64,000 nt of DNA from a virus: the IMG/VR virus record IMGVR_UViG_3300035698_010479, positions 124,001 to 188,000 of that record. The stretch is one strand, 5' to 3'. The translations under genes and the position numbers were made by a program. Positions within the stretch are counted from its first letter, which is position 1. Every line of letters begins with the position of its first letter. A model generated the notes under the pieces. The model made no database searches. It was not told the DNA's origin and was given only the letters and a program-made list of their open reading frames with translations. Shown piece after piece: positions 56,701 through 64,000 of the stretch.

Positions 56701-59700
56701 CCAAAACCTTCAGTAGGATTAAAACCTTTATCTCCTTGAATAATAGTAGATGTACTAATGTCGCTAAAGAAACGTTCTCCAAGATTGAAGTCTGTTTTGA
56801 ACCCCTTCTTAGCTAGACCTACTAACCCTGCACTGGCACCAGTAATAATAGTACCTAACGCATCTATTCTTTCGGACATATCTTGTTCTATAACTTTAGT
56901 TGGTAATATAGATTCAACTAAATCCTGCATATTATTATCAAATTTACGTTCGTCTATTTTTAAAGTCTTAGAGTTAAAGTAAGTAGCTACCCATTCAAAT
57001 ATACCATCTGAAGTTTCCTTAAGTTTTACAATGGCTTGTTGTCCTGCCATATTGAAACCTTTGGCAGCGTCATCTGTAAAAGTAACTAGGTCACCGCTTA
57101 ATACTTTACCCTCTCTTTTTGATACACCAGCAGTTTCTGTATTAGCTACACTAAGTGCTTTAGTAGCACCAAGATTATTACTTTCAGGGAACAAACGTTT
57201 CATTACCTCTGCTCCTAATACATCCTCTTTTGTAACCTTTCCTTTCACACCTTTAACATTAAACTGGGGCTCAACGTCTATCATCAACTGATAGCCCGCC
57301 TGTAATTCGTCAGCACCCATTATACTAGCTACTTCGTCTTTACCAAAACCAGCTGTTGGTATGTTTGATAATGATCTTTTAAATTCAGAATATGTAACAT
57401 TAAAAGTATCTTTAATCTTAGCCAATTTACCCTGTAGATTTTTTATATCGTCATCATAAACTGTGGACATGGGCGAAGCGTTTTTCTTTGCAACTAAATT
57501 ATTAAGCTTTCCTGTAAGTATTTCAAGACTTTTAGCAGGTGCTACACTTATCTGATTACTTATTAATTCACCTATAATAGGTATCTCTTTAGTAAGGTCT
57601 TTAAGTTCACTCTTCCACGTTTCAGAACCATCTGTTTTTGTTAGTGCCTCTATATGTCTAGCAGCAACACTAGAATCCTTTGCGGCTAAATCTCTAACTT
57701 TAGACCTCTCAAAAGTATTTAAAAGTGTTTGATAATTATCAGAAGTTCTTAGGATAACATTACCAAGCTTGTCGTAACCAGAGATCATATTTGTATTTTC
57801 TCTAGCTATTTTTTCACCTAATTTTAATGCGTCTGTCTGTACAGATGATAGGGCATTTAAAGGATTAACATAGGTACCAAGATACTTCTGTCTATCAGCA
57901 GTTGCTGGGTCTTCACTTTTAGCTACATCCTTTAACTTTCTCTTAATATCCCCTGTAGATTTTTCAGTATCTCTGATACTAAACAAATCTGTCTCATCTT
58001 TTGTTATGGCACCATACATAGAATCAGCAAAATCTTTAGAAGATCTTGTCGTCTTCATGAATTCAGCGCCAAGTGTTTTTATAGCGGGTGTCAACAAACC
58101 CAAAGTTAATAACATTGGTGCCATAGATTTTATAACACCTGCGTTATCTTTGGCCCAGTTTTTAAATATATCCCCACCGGCACCTAATTTTTTTGAAAAC
58201 TCATCTATAAAGATACCAGCAGCAGCACCACCTAATCCAGCCACCTCTGTTGCCACACCTAGGAAAGATGAAGCAACTTTACCTATACCTTTCATACCGC
58301 CTAAAGCAAATGCACCTTTTACGCCTTCTGATTTAGAATATTTTGATGCTGCCCCACCTGCCAAATCTTTATATGTAACATCTTCGTCTTTTCCATATTT
58401 ACCACCGCCTAGCGATGATACAACGGCACTCAACCAAGAGCTACCTCTAACCATAGATTGTCCAAAACCCTGACCAGCTTTACCAGTACCTTGTAAACCC
58501 CCTCCTACTGTGTCATTAAAAGATTTTCCAGCTGATACTAACATGTAAGCAGCCTTTCCTAAAGCTGATTCAAAATCTCTAATACCTTTACCCTGGCCTC
58601 TGCCTTCTACTTGGTCAGCTACTAATGTTTTCAAACCTCTTGAAGATGGGTCAGTAGCCCCTGCACCCATTATTTCAAAAGAAGCTGTTTTAAGTTCATC
58701 TTTTATAGAACCTATTAAATTACCAACTATAGGTGTACCACCAGAAAAGAAGTTAGATATAGTATCTAGAATTTTAGCGCCTTTAGATAAATAGGTAAAT
58801 AACCCTAACGCGGCTACACTGGCTATCTTAAAAGAGGCTGGTATAGCAGAGACAGTTTCAGCCATAGCTCGCATACCCTGAAGACCAAACTTGGCTGCTG
58901 GGAAAGCTATTTTACCAAAAGCCAACTGTAATTCTAGGGAAGCTGACTTGGTCTGTTCAACTTGTTTCGAGTAAGTCTGCATTAACTCTGCATTTCTTCT
59001 TGAAGCCGAACCTTGTGAATTCATACTATCTTGCACGCCGTCCAATGCTTCCTGCCAGTTATCCATAAGAACAAGTAAAGAGTTATATTGTCTAGTACCA
59101 CCTATAGCCTGTGCTACAGTTAGTTTCTGGGCACTATTTAACTCTTTCCATTTCTCTGCTAGGCCGCTAAGAATATCAAAGCCGCCACGTAACTCACCTG
59201 CACCGGTTATAGTAGGAACATTAAGCTTAGCCAACTCATTAGGTCCTTTCTCAGAAGATAATCTTCTCATTATAAATCTCAAGGAAGTACCTACCTCTTT
59301 ACCAGACTGTCTAGTAACAGAACCTATAGAGGCCACAATACCGTTTAACTGGTCAAAAGTAATACCAGCTGTGCTAGCAGCTGCTGCTGACTTTTTAATA
59401 GCTTCAGCCATATCACCTGCTGTAATAGCATGTTTAGATTCAACTTCAGACCATGAATCTAAGAAACGCATAGATCTATCACCCTCAGTTCTAAACACCT
59501 TCATAGCTGCGGTAAGAGCTTCTGTAGCATCTTTTGCTTTTAACGTAGTAACGTTAGCAGCCAACATAGATGTGTTAGTTCTATCGGTAACTTCTGATTG
59601 AGACAAGCCCTGTTGCGCGTATACAACCATAGCATCTATAACACCAGTAGTACCGGTGCCATACTCTTTGGCCATACCAACAGCCGATTTCTGTAAACCG

Positions 59701-62700
59701 GAAAAATCTGTAGTTTTAGCTGGCATAACCATTTTTAATCTTGCCATACCTACTTCTACTTCTGCTACTGTTTCAACTGCCTCTTTTAATTTATCTACGC
59801 CGCCATAAATTAATGAAGAAGCTGCGCCCCATTTTACAGCTCTCTCAATAGCCCCTAAGAAGCCTCTATTGGCACCAGCTAGAGAAGCTGCCATATCTTC
59901 TTGTTTTGCTGTAAAAATACCTACTGTTTGTCCTGCAGTATCTACAGACTCACTTAATTTATGAAAAAGAACTCGTTGATTTTCGATAGGTTTACCAGAA
60001 TCATCAAATACCTTAGCATCATAAGTATAACGCTCTCCTACCTTTGCACCACCCTCTTCGTTACCTTTACCGTAGTATTCCCGTAATTTTGATATATTGC
60101 GTTTATGTAAGTTAGCTTGCATTTCTGGATCGGCCCATTTAGGTACCTGTACAACACCCGTGTCACCCCATACACCTGGTCCACCAGGTTGTGTTTTTCT
60201 TCCCATATCAACTTTAGAGAGCTTATTTTCTGCGTCTTTTAAAAGTTTAATAGTAGTTTCTAAATTCTTACTTTCTACAGATAGTGGGCTATCAGAGACA
60301 TTAAACTGTTTAAATAACTCTAAAGCACTTCTAAGTCTTGTTACTCTCTCTGCGGCACCCTCAAAATTCCAGGCCTCAGCAATCTCAGGTCCTAGTCTTT
60401 CCAGTAATCTACCATTACTCATGAGAGCTATGGATTCATCGTTCATTTCTGTAAGGTCTTTTATAGCATTTCTTGCTTTGTCTGTAGGTGCAGTTATATT
60501 ACCTCTATTTTTACCAGAAAGATCTCCTGTTATATCATCAAATACTTTTTTAAGTAAGTCACTATCTGGATCAGTTATATCACCTAAATCCCTATTTGAT
60601 TTTCTTTGTATATCTACAGGAGCTTGATATACACCAGCTGCTTTAGCTATATCTGGAAAAGCCCAAACTTTATTAGCAGTATATATGTCGCTTCTTTTAC
60701 CAGTATCATCCGTTATTTTTTTCTGTACAGCAGTAACAGCTGATTCTAGTCTATTATAAGCCTTACCTTCTTCATTACCACCCATACCTTTAACACTTTC
60801 ATAAGCTATTTGGGCTTCCTCTGCCTTATCCATTAAATACCCTACTACAGCGTCTTTATATAGCCGCCACGCAGTAGATATGTCTTTACCCGACATACCC
60901 TGTGCAGGATCTTGTTGATTCAATATACGGGCATTTTTAGTGAAATCTAGGAATTCTGATACATCTATACCTCCACGGTCTTTTGCCCCTTCGATATAAT
61001 CCTGAGCTTCTGTTGTAAGTTTCTTAGCTTCATTATTAAAATCCATACCCCTAGCTTCATACAAAGATTTGGAAGCGTCCCTTAATAATTGTAAATTAGA
61101 CAACTCTACTGACGGGCCTGTTCCTTCATGTGGTTGTAATGTTTGTGCTCTACCCGCAGCTGATTTACGTTGTTCTTCCGTAGTTTTAAATTTATCTACA
61201 GTTTGATTTATATTTCCTATACCTGAGTCATCATCTTTAAACGCACCTGTGGTATAAGCAGAATTACCTGTATTGCCAAGATTAGCGGAGTCTATTAATT
61301 GGCCTAATAATTTTACAGGGAATACTAGACTAGCATTAATACCTTCAATGAATACTGGAATTACTCCTCCAGTTGTTGGTATAGCTAGTTTAGTACCTTC
61401 TGGTGGACTAGGTGGTAAGTTGCCTCCTGTTACGCCTGTATTAAATGCTGGGTGTGGTGGCTCTTCACCTCTATTAGTATTGTACTCAACCCCAGTTTGA
61501 TTTTGTGGTGTAATAGTAGGTATAACACTTGCTGATTCTTGAGTTTTAAATACTCCAAGAGATGCGTTAGCTATAGCATCTTTATCTTCAGTAACACCTA
61601 TAGATATATCTCTTCCAGCTGTTGGTAATGGATCTTTTCTGTATCCTGATACTTCTGAAATTCTAGACATCCTGGCACGAAGTATTTCCAAGTCTCCTAG
61701 TTTATCATTATACTTAGAAATACTATCTATCTCTTCAGATTTAGCATTCTCAGGGATATCCGATAATTTAGCTACATGTTCAGGAGAAGTAAGTATACTA
61801 TTTTGCTTTCTATCACTTATAGGTGCTAAACCTAAAGTATTTTCCATGGAGCCTATTAATTCTTTTATAGGTCCCATAGGTGCTTTACCTAAGGCAAACT
61901 GTTCACTAGTTGTTCCATATAGCAAACTACTAGCTTTAGAATAATCTTTTTGATTAACACCTTCTTTCCCTAGAGAATCAAAAGTCTTTACAAGCTCAGC
62001 GTAAGCGCCTTTACTTCTAAATGTCTTAGCTACTGAGTCCAAACCATCTTTAAATTGTTCATCGAAGGTATCATCTACTTGGAAACCACCAGTTCTAAAT
62101 TTATACATAGGGTCATTAATATTAGTGACCATACTAGATACATCTATACCCTTAGGTGGGTTACCATCTTTAGGCTCATAACGTTTACTTAATATTTTAT
62201 AAGCCACCTCAGCGCTCATTGGTTTTTCACTTTTAGCTTGAATACCCTTTATTGCTAACTGTTCAATAGTACTTTGAAGATCTCTTAAAAACCCATCAAA
62301 GCCTAGATTCTTTACTAAAGTGTCAGTTAAGTCAGATCTATTCATATCAGAAACATTACCTATGTTAGCACCTGTTGCTGCTACTTGATCTTTCAACTCT
62401 TGTGTAGAAAACTTACCAAAAGTATTTCTTAATGACTCCTCATTTATATTCTTAAACTTCTTTAAATCATCATAACTTTTATTTTTGTCAAGTTTCTGCA
62501 TTAAGTCTGCTAAACCACTAGGACCTGTAGTAACACCTTTGACCAATTCACCAGCTATTGGTCTCTCACCAGCATGTTTTACATCCATACCTTTTTGAAT
62601 AGTAAATCTAAAGAACTCATTTAATTGAGTATTTCGTTCTCGTGTAACAAAGTCGTTATCTATTTTTCCTGATTTAGTCTTATCAGAAAGAGCTATCTCA

Positions 62701-64000
62701 CCTTCACCAAAACCACGTTTACTTTCATATGCACGCATAAGTTTAGTCATACTTTCAGTATCTGTACCAGTGTTTATTTTAAATAACTGGGCATTTACTG
62801 CTGTATCTAACTTCATATTAGCTAACTCTTCTTTCAAGTGTCCTTCAATTAAAGATTTGATATTTATATCTTTTATTGTGTCAAGCTGTAATGAAGCTGC
62901 TTGTGAAGCATCACCAAGATCTTCAATATCTTTTATAGAACTATCATCAAATTTGGCTCCTGCTTTATCAAAAATTGCTCTCATAACACGACTTACCGAC
63001 TCACCGCCAGAAGTCATATTTAGATCTTGTTCTTTACTAGCCAAAATACCAACCTTCTCCTTAGGATTTAAATAAGATAAGTCTTCAGTTGTAAAGGGTT
63101 TATCAAGAAAAGAGTAACCTTTCGAGCTATCAAATTTTTTACTAAATGCTTGAGACATATAAGATAGTGGTAAATCACCTTGTGAAGGTTGTTTAGAATC
63201 ATAGGAATAAAAATCACCAAATTTACCAGCTGTAGAGTCTATATCTTCTGTAAGCATTTTAAAATGCTTATAAATATCATTTCTAGCTTCAGATGTTTTA
63301 GCGGTATGGAGCTCAATCTGGTCGCCGTCATAATCAAGTTTCTGTGCATGAGCCACATATTTTGGAAGTACTGCAGATATCGCCTCGTTTAATCTATCAA
63401 TTGTATTGGTTAACTCATCGGCTTTAGGGTCATCTCCGGTATCTCTTGCAGATTCTCTTTCTATAGACAAGGTTTTTACTTTATCTTTTATAGAATTATA
63501 AACCTCTTCAAAAGCACCCATATCCATCTCAGGTGTTCCAGGTACCATTAAGGAATCATCCCCTATACCACCTGCAGTTTGTACAAGTTTAGCTTTGTAG
63601 GGTTTTAGTGAGGAAGTTCCAGTAAATGGAAAACGTACGCTCTCTATATAAGGAGATAATTCTTCGTTAACATACCGCTTGATATCTTCAGCCCTGTCGC
63701 CACCGTTTACTTTTTTAGCAGTGTTTTCTAGTTTATCTGAGTAGACCAACAAATCTTTTAAAGAGCCCTCAACTTGATTACCTTTATCACCATTTAATAA
63801 AAAGCCTTTATCGGCATCGTATTTCTTGGTAAAATTTACTCTAAGTTTTTCAGCTAACTTACTAGACACACCCAACTCATGTTGTTTTAATACGGGCATA
63901 CCAATTTCTTTGTACTTAGCAACATTGTCTGAATGTTCTGCAGTAAGTTTGTCAATTTTAGAAATTTCACTAGTGAGGTCTAATCCATCGATCCCACGTA
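47769..64000 (-). CDS. Giant tail tape measure protein, 5' end outside the window
   Basis: The tape measure that fixes tail length. At least 5,409 codons are in view. The frame runs open past the Met at 63899 to the edge, with coding-like residues (GIDGLDLTSEISKIDKLTAE) and no Shine-Dalgarno at that Met, so the true start is upstream. A TP901-type core (residues about 1,365-1,670 from that Met) shows VEVGMARLKMVMP, GITFDQLNGIVASIGSVTRQ, EVGTSLRFIMRRLSS and LTVAQAIGGTRQYNSLLVLM. Three Gly-rich cassettes follow (VPGTGDVQPSLLTAGEEVLT; GPGTGTSDSI; GAGTGTSDDI), as in other tape measures. There are many coiled-coil stretches, several hydrophobic Gly/Ala helices, a 117-bp internal duplication and ten 11-residue C-terminal repeats. 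The largest tape measure I can recall is about 5,000 residues. Confidence 0.93.
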   Translation of the reverse strand, partial: RGIDGLDLTSEISKIDKLTAEHSDNVAKYKEIGMPVLKQHELGVSSKLAEKLRVNFTKKYDADKGFLLNGDKGNQVEGSLKDLLVYSDKLENTAKKVNGGDRAEDIKRYVNEELSPYIESVRFPFTGTSSLKPYKAKLVQTAGGIGDDSLMVPGTPEMDMGAFEEVYNSIKDKVKTLSIERESARDTGDDPKADELTNTIDRLNEAISAVLPKYVAHAQKLDYDGDQIELHTAKTSEARNDIYKHFKMLTEDIDSTAGKFGDFYSYDSKQPSQGDLPLSYMSQAFSKKFDSSKGYSFLDKPFTTEDLSYLNPKEKVGILASKEQDLNMTSGGESVSRVMRAIFDKAGAKFDDSSIKDIEDLGDASQAASLQLDTIKDINIKSLIEGHLKEELANMKLDTAVNAQLFKINTGTDTESMTKLMRAYESKRGFGEGEIALSDKTKSGKIDNDFVTRERNTQLNEFFRFTIQKGMDVKHAGERPIAGELVKGVTTGPSGLADLMQKLDKNKSYDDLKKFKNINEESLRNTFGKFSTQELKDQVAATGANIGNVSDMNRSDLTDTLVKNLGFDGFLRDLQSTIEQLAIKGIQAKSEKPMSAEVAYKILSKRYEPKDGNPPKGIDVSSMVTNINDPMYKFRTGGFQVDDTFDEQFKDGLDSVAKTFRSKGAYAELVKTFDSLGKEGVNQKDYSKASSLLYGTTSEQFALGKAPMGPIKELIGSMENTLGLAPISDRKQNSILTSPEHVAKLSDIPENAKSEEIDSISKYNDKLGDLEILRARMSRISEVSGYRKDPLPTAGRDISIGVTEDKDAIANASLGVFKTQESASVIPTITPQNQTGVEYNTNRGEEPPHPAFNTGVTGGNLPPSPPEGTKLAIPTTGGVIPVFIEGINASLVFPVKLLGQLIDSANLGNTGNSAYTTGAFKDDDSGIGNINQTVDKFKTTEEQRKSAAGRAQTLQPHEGTGPSVELSNLQLLRDASKSLYEARGMDFNNEAKKLTTEAQDYIEGAKDRGGIDVSEFLDFTKNARILNQQDPAQGMSGKDISTAWRLYKDAVVGYLMDKAEEAQIAYESVKGMGGNEEGKAYNRLESAVTAVQKKITDDTGKRSDIYTANKVWAFPDIAKAAGVYQAPVDIQRKSNRDLGDITDPDSDLLKKVFDDITGDLSGKNRGNITAPTDKARNAIKDLTEMNDESIALMSNGRLLERLGPEIAEAWNFEGAAERVTRLRSALELFKQFNVSDSPLSVESKNLETTIKLLKDAENKLSKVDMGRKTQPGGPGVWGDTGVVQVPKWADPEMQANLHKRNISKLREYYGKGNEEGGAKVGERYTYDAKVFDDSGKPIENQRVLFHKLSESVDTAGQTVGIFTAKQEDMAASLAGANRGFLGAIERAVKWGAASSLIYGGVDKLKEAVETVAEVEVGMARLKMVMPAKTTDFSGLQKSAVGMAKEYGTGTTGVIDAMVVYAQQGLSQSEVTDRTNTSMLAANVTTLKAKDATEALTAAMKVFRTEGDRSMRFLDSWSEVESKHAITAGDMAEAIKKSAAAASTAGITFDQLNGIVASIGSVTRQSGKEVGTSLRFIMRRLSSEKGPNELAKLNVPTITGAGELRGGFDILSGLAEKWKELNSAQKLTVAQAIGGTRQYNSLLVLMDNWQEALDGVQDSMNSQGSASRRNAELMQTYSKQVEQTKSASLELQLAFGKIAFPAAKFGLQGMRAMAETVSAIPASFKIASVAALGLFTYLSKGAKILDTISNFFSGGTPIVGNLIGSIKDELKTASFEIMGAGATDPSSRGLKTLVADQVEGRGQGKGIRDFESALGKAAYMLVSAGKSFNDTVGGGLQGTGKAGQGFGQSMVRGSSWLSAVVSSLGGGKYGKDEDVTYKDLAGGAASKYSKSEGVKGAFALGGMKGIGKVASSFLGVATEVAGLGGAAAGIFIDEFSKKLGAGGDIFKNWAKDNAGVIKSMAPMLLTLGLLTPAIKTLGAEFMKTTRSSKDFADSMYGAITKDETDLFSIRDTEKSTGDIKRKLKDVAKSEDPATADRQKYLGTYVNPLNALSSVQTDALKLGEKIARENTNMISGYDKLGNVILRTSDNYQTLLNTFERSKVRDLAAKDSSVAARHIEALTKTDGSETWKSELKDLTKEIPIIGELISNQISVAPAKSLEILTGKLNNLVAKKNASPMSTVYDDDIKNLQGKLAKIKDTFNVTYSEFKRSLSNIPTAGFGKDEVASIMGADELQAGYQLMIDVEPQFNVKGVKGKVTKEDVLGAEVMKRLFPESNNLGATKALSVANTETAGVSKREGKVLSGDLVTFTDDAAKGFNMAGQQAIVKLKETSDGIFEWVATYFNSKTLKIDERKFDNNMQDLVESILPTKVIEQDMSERIDALGTIITGASAGLVGLAKKGFKTDFNLGERFFSDISTSTIIQGDKGFNPTEGFGESPFQKGWADDFEKYYNKPLHEYKTSLEQLEKMHLDGLDTSSVEMSTGLYESLMKLQNILRNNQVVLQYRAVFADLTKTMEANTRAVKENIAVEKTRSPLSKETSGLLKGRDASLANVDLGKYNKADLSSQERLLIKSSKFEENSKKLKELEIRKSGKAEQMYTVERSKVALESIKNLSGGFGSTIGDKDFAKYTDIVAKTGDLGIAELKIDTSNTAENTAKTVDKLDEILNNLSDTAGSEAMQTSFMDALDFMLPSPNITKNERLSEALDRVASIRNEAASAGDVDKTTKANAALDNLTKQLVDRMGIVGATNKVNSGIFGSGDFKGEELIQRAFGGLDFKTLSSEMKANMPDEKSWFGLVTKKGTPTFDKTVEGVQSIQAENIAKSKESTILNSKNIAGAATGFGVYQAFNSNFSNKKIENYEKEIQDLKKRENEVGFIDYAPQMESLTTAKAAEEKKARMYGTMRYAAGGTSGGMLLARNLGMSEDNIKRIGAGGAALGVYGAAKLNQGMTGDDLPPLVKDFGKEVTIFAAAMKDDGIFSTLKQGKAASRFKDASEGFMKQFTEETLDLKVTPNKENDDRDAKYSAASKSFSNTKDNVVFDAEWKAKEFKRKVENPNADLRENTKESVNQGAQDLKDKLAELKEYVKTTSQDAIKSSADKMARGEEVNLKEEASKVYEGAKIKTGESYEDIKGKMSSAGEFTGKAADYAATASLGALDALVEALKNNTDAVNGSSESTPGNAAGGFIQKFSTGGTVKQIVPGTGDVQPSLLTAGEEVLTEEQRKKLKPVLDALKNGPPVMYADGGYVNDRLDKLKAFQATAETKGADIAASFGKKAGFNSEVTKMFLGDTLEKARYQATLLKGAVSDPLGYSKATGFGADTLDKLKAFQATAETKGADIAASFGKKAGFNSEVTKMFLGDAISNTKGTIGKYTAKAASKIGLKKIPGIGTVAAAGFAAERAAIGDYLGAGMEMASGLVSNIPGVGTAASFLIDGALMGKDFISSKAPNLEDIKNTKAGLQDKLSKMSKLKYSAIAAGSLGAYSLLNNEEESYASGGFISTGLKGLLKLTGTGVGLGIGAAASGLAEIGKILQNKNLVTGARKTTAAIKATATASPSAYEAFKKANPKMYEALATGTLGAAGGSLLYANLNEDEDIYDKYNDSLAGHAGGGTVGSGMIKGPGTGTSDSINMNDVPDGSFIVPSKYAQNAKEQIEFASGGSAKSDIRVSNGEYFISPEDASKIGETNLKKLQHGQKTSFANGGVVRGYTNGGEVSSLPASVVSLDQDSVNRFAQAAAAASAFTLSRYAAEKSADKTKATDLGNLAEGENTAIYDAILANSEAAQKVYDTTRNPMADGNNGAEVPTEEVSRIFDTAKEYNKALDDTAAIESSLISEHDKYNKEIATLKEEMRKADIAEKFLMQIEAMNKSIADANFAENFKNSLKLGTGAFEGFSGPKDLNIETKGVTDLNSMELYQLVQKRKEDQKGIYGPTDWAEDFKNFSLRVINSVNPEDSLNHKYRGQNVLKEYSALEDKKVGLTSRMNAGLQNRSQATDADELEKWDDFLKDIGKELENVTEKQDGYRVALHSVIKETDAAARTIENIKNKLATITSVRTDALYNVNNRGMGGRLRGATNDISLIPNSVDSISNTQYAHLQASAGMKDTMSQYKVNTNLYDGQLQKVKELEDTLNNLKLEDPQTSNNGYFGKGAQASIVSGDIVTKTLALAAAKKELEETGHALEVASMKMSNFMEATDAAKQFETAIVSVKTSMYAASMGASGLQSKLDSLYGGSSPFAPQQIDINQREDFARNGGGTLISGKSNQFDIEKAQYLKTMHGQSTSPQEWMQAKLGNANLPKKQEEYKQHEERLRSSQAIRDAIRPGQDYQAAIASSRIKIQERIADNNYTDFDTAGVSKNKESDRSAIVSLDNGYKKLNDLMNSLVDRGTPINEQDFNSMREVSSQTTESLGGASKDELKNALSSVSSNPVVSALNAQTDKIINTLLTSSQLVEALGVLKVDKSPTFMEELSKVGDILSRSFSDPTGLASGGTVGSIIRGAGTGTSDDISMAVPSGSYVIQAKYAQATKSRLNSFAKGGQVPINVSNGELLLTPEEVAKIGGTATADAFNSGRLPDDATIRSSWSKEDYNNHGFANEKDYSQQIGGLETPMIDPVDILSGFGSAALFKNVVSKATNVTTKSGLSGYLKEAQGIMGTNLDVSKYTKEIMNNKALLKEVMSKGQAIYGDSASLINIVTRTGPIGLKNMVDSIATKGFAKGGSVDEQEKLRKQLFDMYSKDAIVSYPSEPKQVYTTDVYKDNKGVWQNNTSLTPSNQNTSGVSLKERVAASLDNSTSSNNIINSEETTEQLINKISSLAKFRDSNSIDSRGLHLSLQDANLTHAVTPEEEEGKKQLTDEITKLGNISRGNTAYYENAMKEPTTKLIAKQIDATRAGASVNLPTKRWSDIKGLTVMNGTGKGTPFVADNLNKGPDALSELQKRVNLASADTPERKAYLSTLDDKGRESFFKSLSITDRNVKTLASAGGMAAVATNQKANFMMSEAFQHSSNFESFYLDKRKSDMAKLVDEKYGKGTFKKRSERNIDGLRTYNEQLNGFTTRAGNDPDFYKKYMQSMSGTIPEKMLIEIISRLTKQKQGEILTRGDNTKNNFLAGGDVNSNNLSRQVRHNGGVAHKSGSYFLEGGEVILDKNYFGNNTTQNNSASINTQAPAKQTVEIEGLDAFEKIVSNLEKSLNKLTNIKIEGIDKLTDIKIEGLSDLRDIKIEGLSDLKDIKIEGLSELKNIKIEGINDLHDIKITGIDSIRDIKVEGLEKLANIRIENIDQLKNISITGLENLRDIKILGLDELKDINVKTSSVGADMGDMFASTLKDFDSRVGNLEKSSADQISLIKTTVKDIVAELPVLDINQKSEIAGLKKDMLATSSEVSGLTSSIITLKQVLNVSINELKESQNNAMTHIYSIKRV
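48117..48446 (-). repeat. Ten tandem 33-bp (11-residue) repeats at the tape measure C-terminus
   Basis: Ten uninterrupted 11-residue units of consensus I-[KR]-I-x-G-[LI]-x-x-[LI]-x-[DN] (for example IKIEGLSDLRD, IKIEGLSDLKD, IKIEGLSELKN, IKILGLDELKD). At DNA level the units at about 48310-48420 are nearly identical, sharing caaaccttctatctttatat on the + strand, while outer units have diverged. Read as L-x-x-L-x-x-I-x-I-x-G, the unit equals the conserved half of a leucine-rich repeat without its variable half, so a thin beta-solenoid or a hendecad coil is possible. Confidence 0.9.
53931..54047 (-). repeat. 117-bp exact repeat in the tape measure gene, downstream copy
   Basis: These 117 bases are identical to 54144-54260, with an offset of 213 bases (71 codons), so the frame is kept. 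They encode a 39-residue stretch including DKLKAFQATAETKGADIAAS and FGKKAGFNSEVTKMFLGD. The absence of any mismatch implies a recent duplication. Confidence 0.95.
54144..54260 (-). repeat. 117-bp exact repeat in the tape measure gene, upstream copy
   Basis: Identical partner of 53931-54047. The 96 bases between the copies encode a Gly/Ala-containing stretch (TLEKARYQATLLKGAVSDPL, then GYSKATGFGA) that has no second copy, so one further repeat event would lengthen the protein by 71 residues. Confidence 0.95.

Noticed and set aside
63897-63899. Met at 63899 as the true start of the tape measure
   Set aside because: No Shine-Dalgarno precedes it and the frame continues open and protein-like to the window edge.

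Overview
The window is a compact, AT-rich block of a tailed-bacteriophage genome. Every gene I can support lies on the minus strand, so the genes run from high to low coordinates. Neighbours typically overlap or are a few bases apart, and there is no stretch of more than about 110 bases without a gene. All three stop codons (TAA, TAG, TGA) end genes where the next gene's start demands it, so the standard bacterial code applies. Shine-Dalgarno sites of the AGGAG type and one perfect TTGACA-17-TATAAT promoter point to a host with ordinary sigma-70 transcription (for example Firmicutes or Proteobacteria) rather than Bacteroidetes. There are no tRNAs, integrase, capsid, portal or terminase genes here, so this is part of a larger and probably very large genome.

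Layout in order of transcription. (1) 64000-47769: a giant tail tape measure gene, still open at the window edge, with at least 5,409 codons in view. At about 1.5 angstrom per residue this implies a tail of roughly 0.8 micrometre or more. (2) 47767-45165: two proteins that look like a baseplate hub or tail-tip. (3) 45165-42000: eight small tail-tip proteins, some rich in cysteine. (4) 41969-7969: about 34 kb of receptor-binding and tail-fibre genes. These carry Ig-like, LamG-like, discoidin-like, kelch/NHL-propeller and glycosidase-like propeller domains, three tandem paralogous fibre genes, a protein built from more than 20 degenerate DLxAxI repeats, and proteins of 1,844 and about 2,268 residues.

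(5) 7968-1: a replication and recombination operon headed by the consensus promoter. Its order is sliding clamp (DnaN), a helical unknown, RecA, a PD-(D/E)XK nuclease, a small Cys protein, a helical protein that could be a UvsY-like recombination mediator, a DnaB-type helicase, a DnaG-type primase, an SSB-like OB protein, an unknown, a DnaJ co-chaperone, and the start of a RuvC-like resolvase cut by the left edge. The clamp, helicase, primase and SSB would form the core of a replisome, though no polymerase is in view. RecA, the nuclease, the resolvase and possibly the UvsY-like protein would drive recombination-dependent replication and repair.

The most notable points are the extreme tape measure, with ten perfectly phased 11-residue repeats at its C-terminus and a 117-bp exact internal duplication, and the DLxAxI repeat protein. 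Others are the size of the adhesin array, a possible stop-codon readthrough or recently shortened gene at 31179, and two very short genes or leaders (30984-31070 and 14931-14999). Domain assignments were made by eye from protein motifs. No database search was possible.
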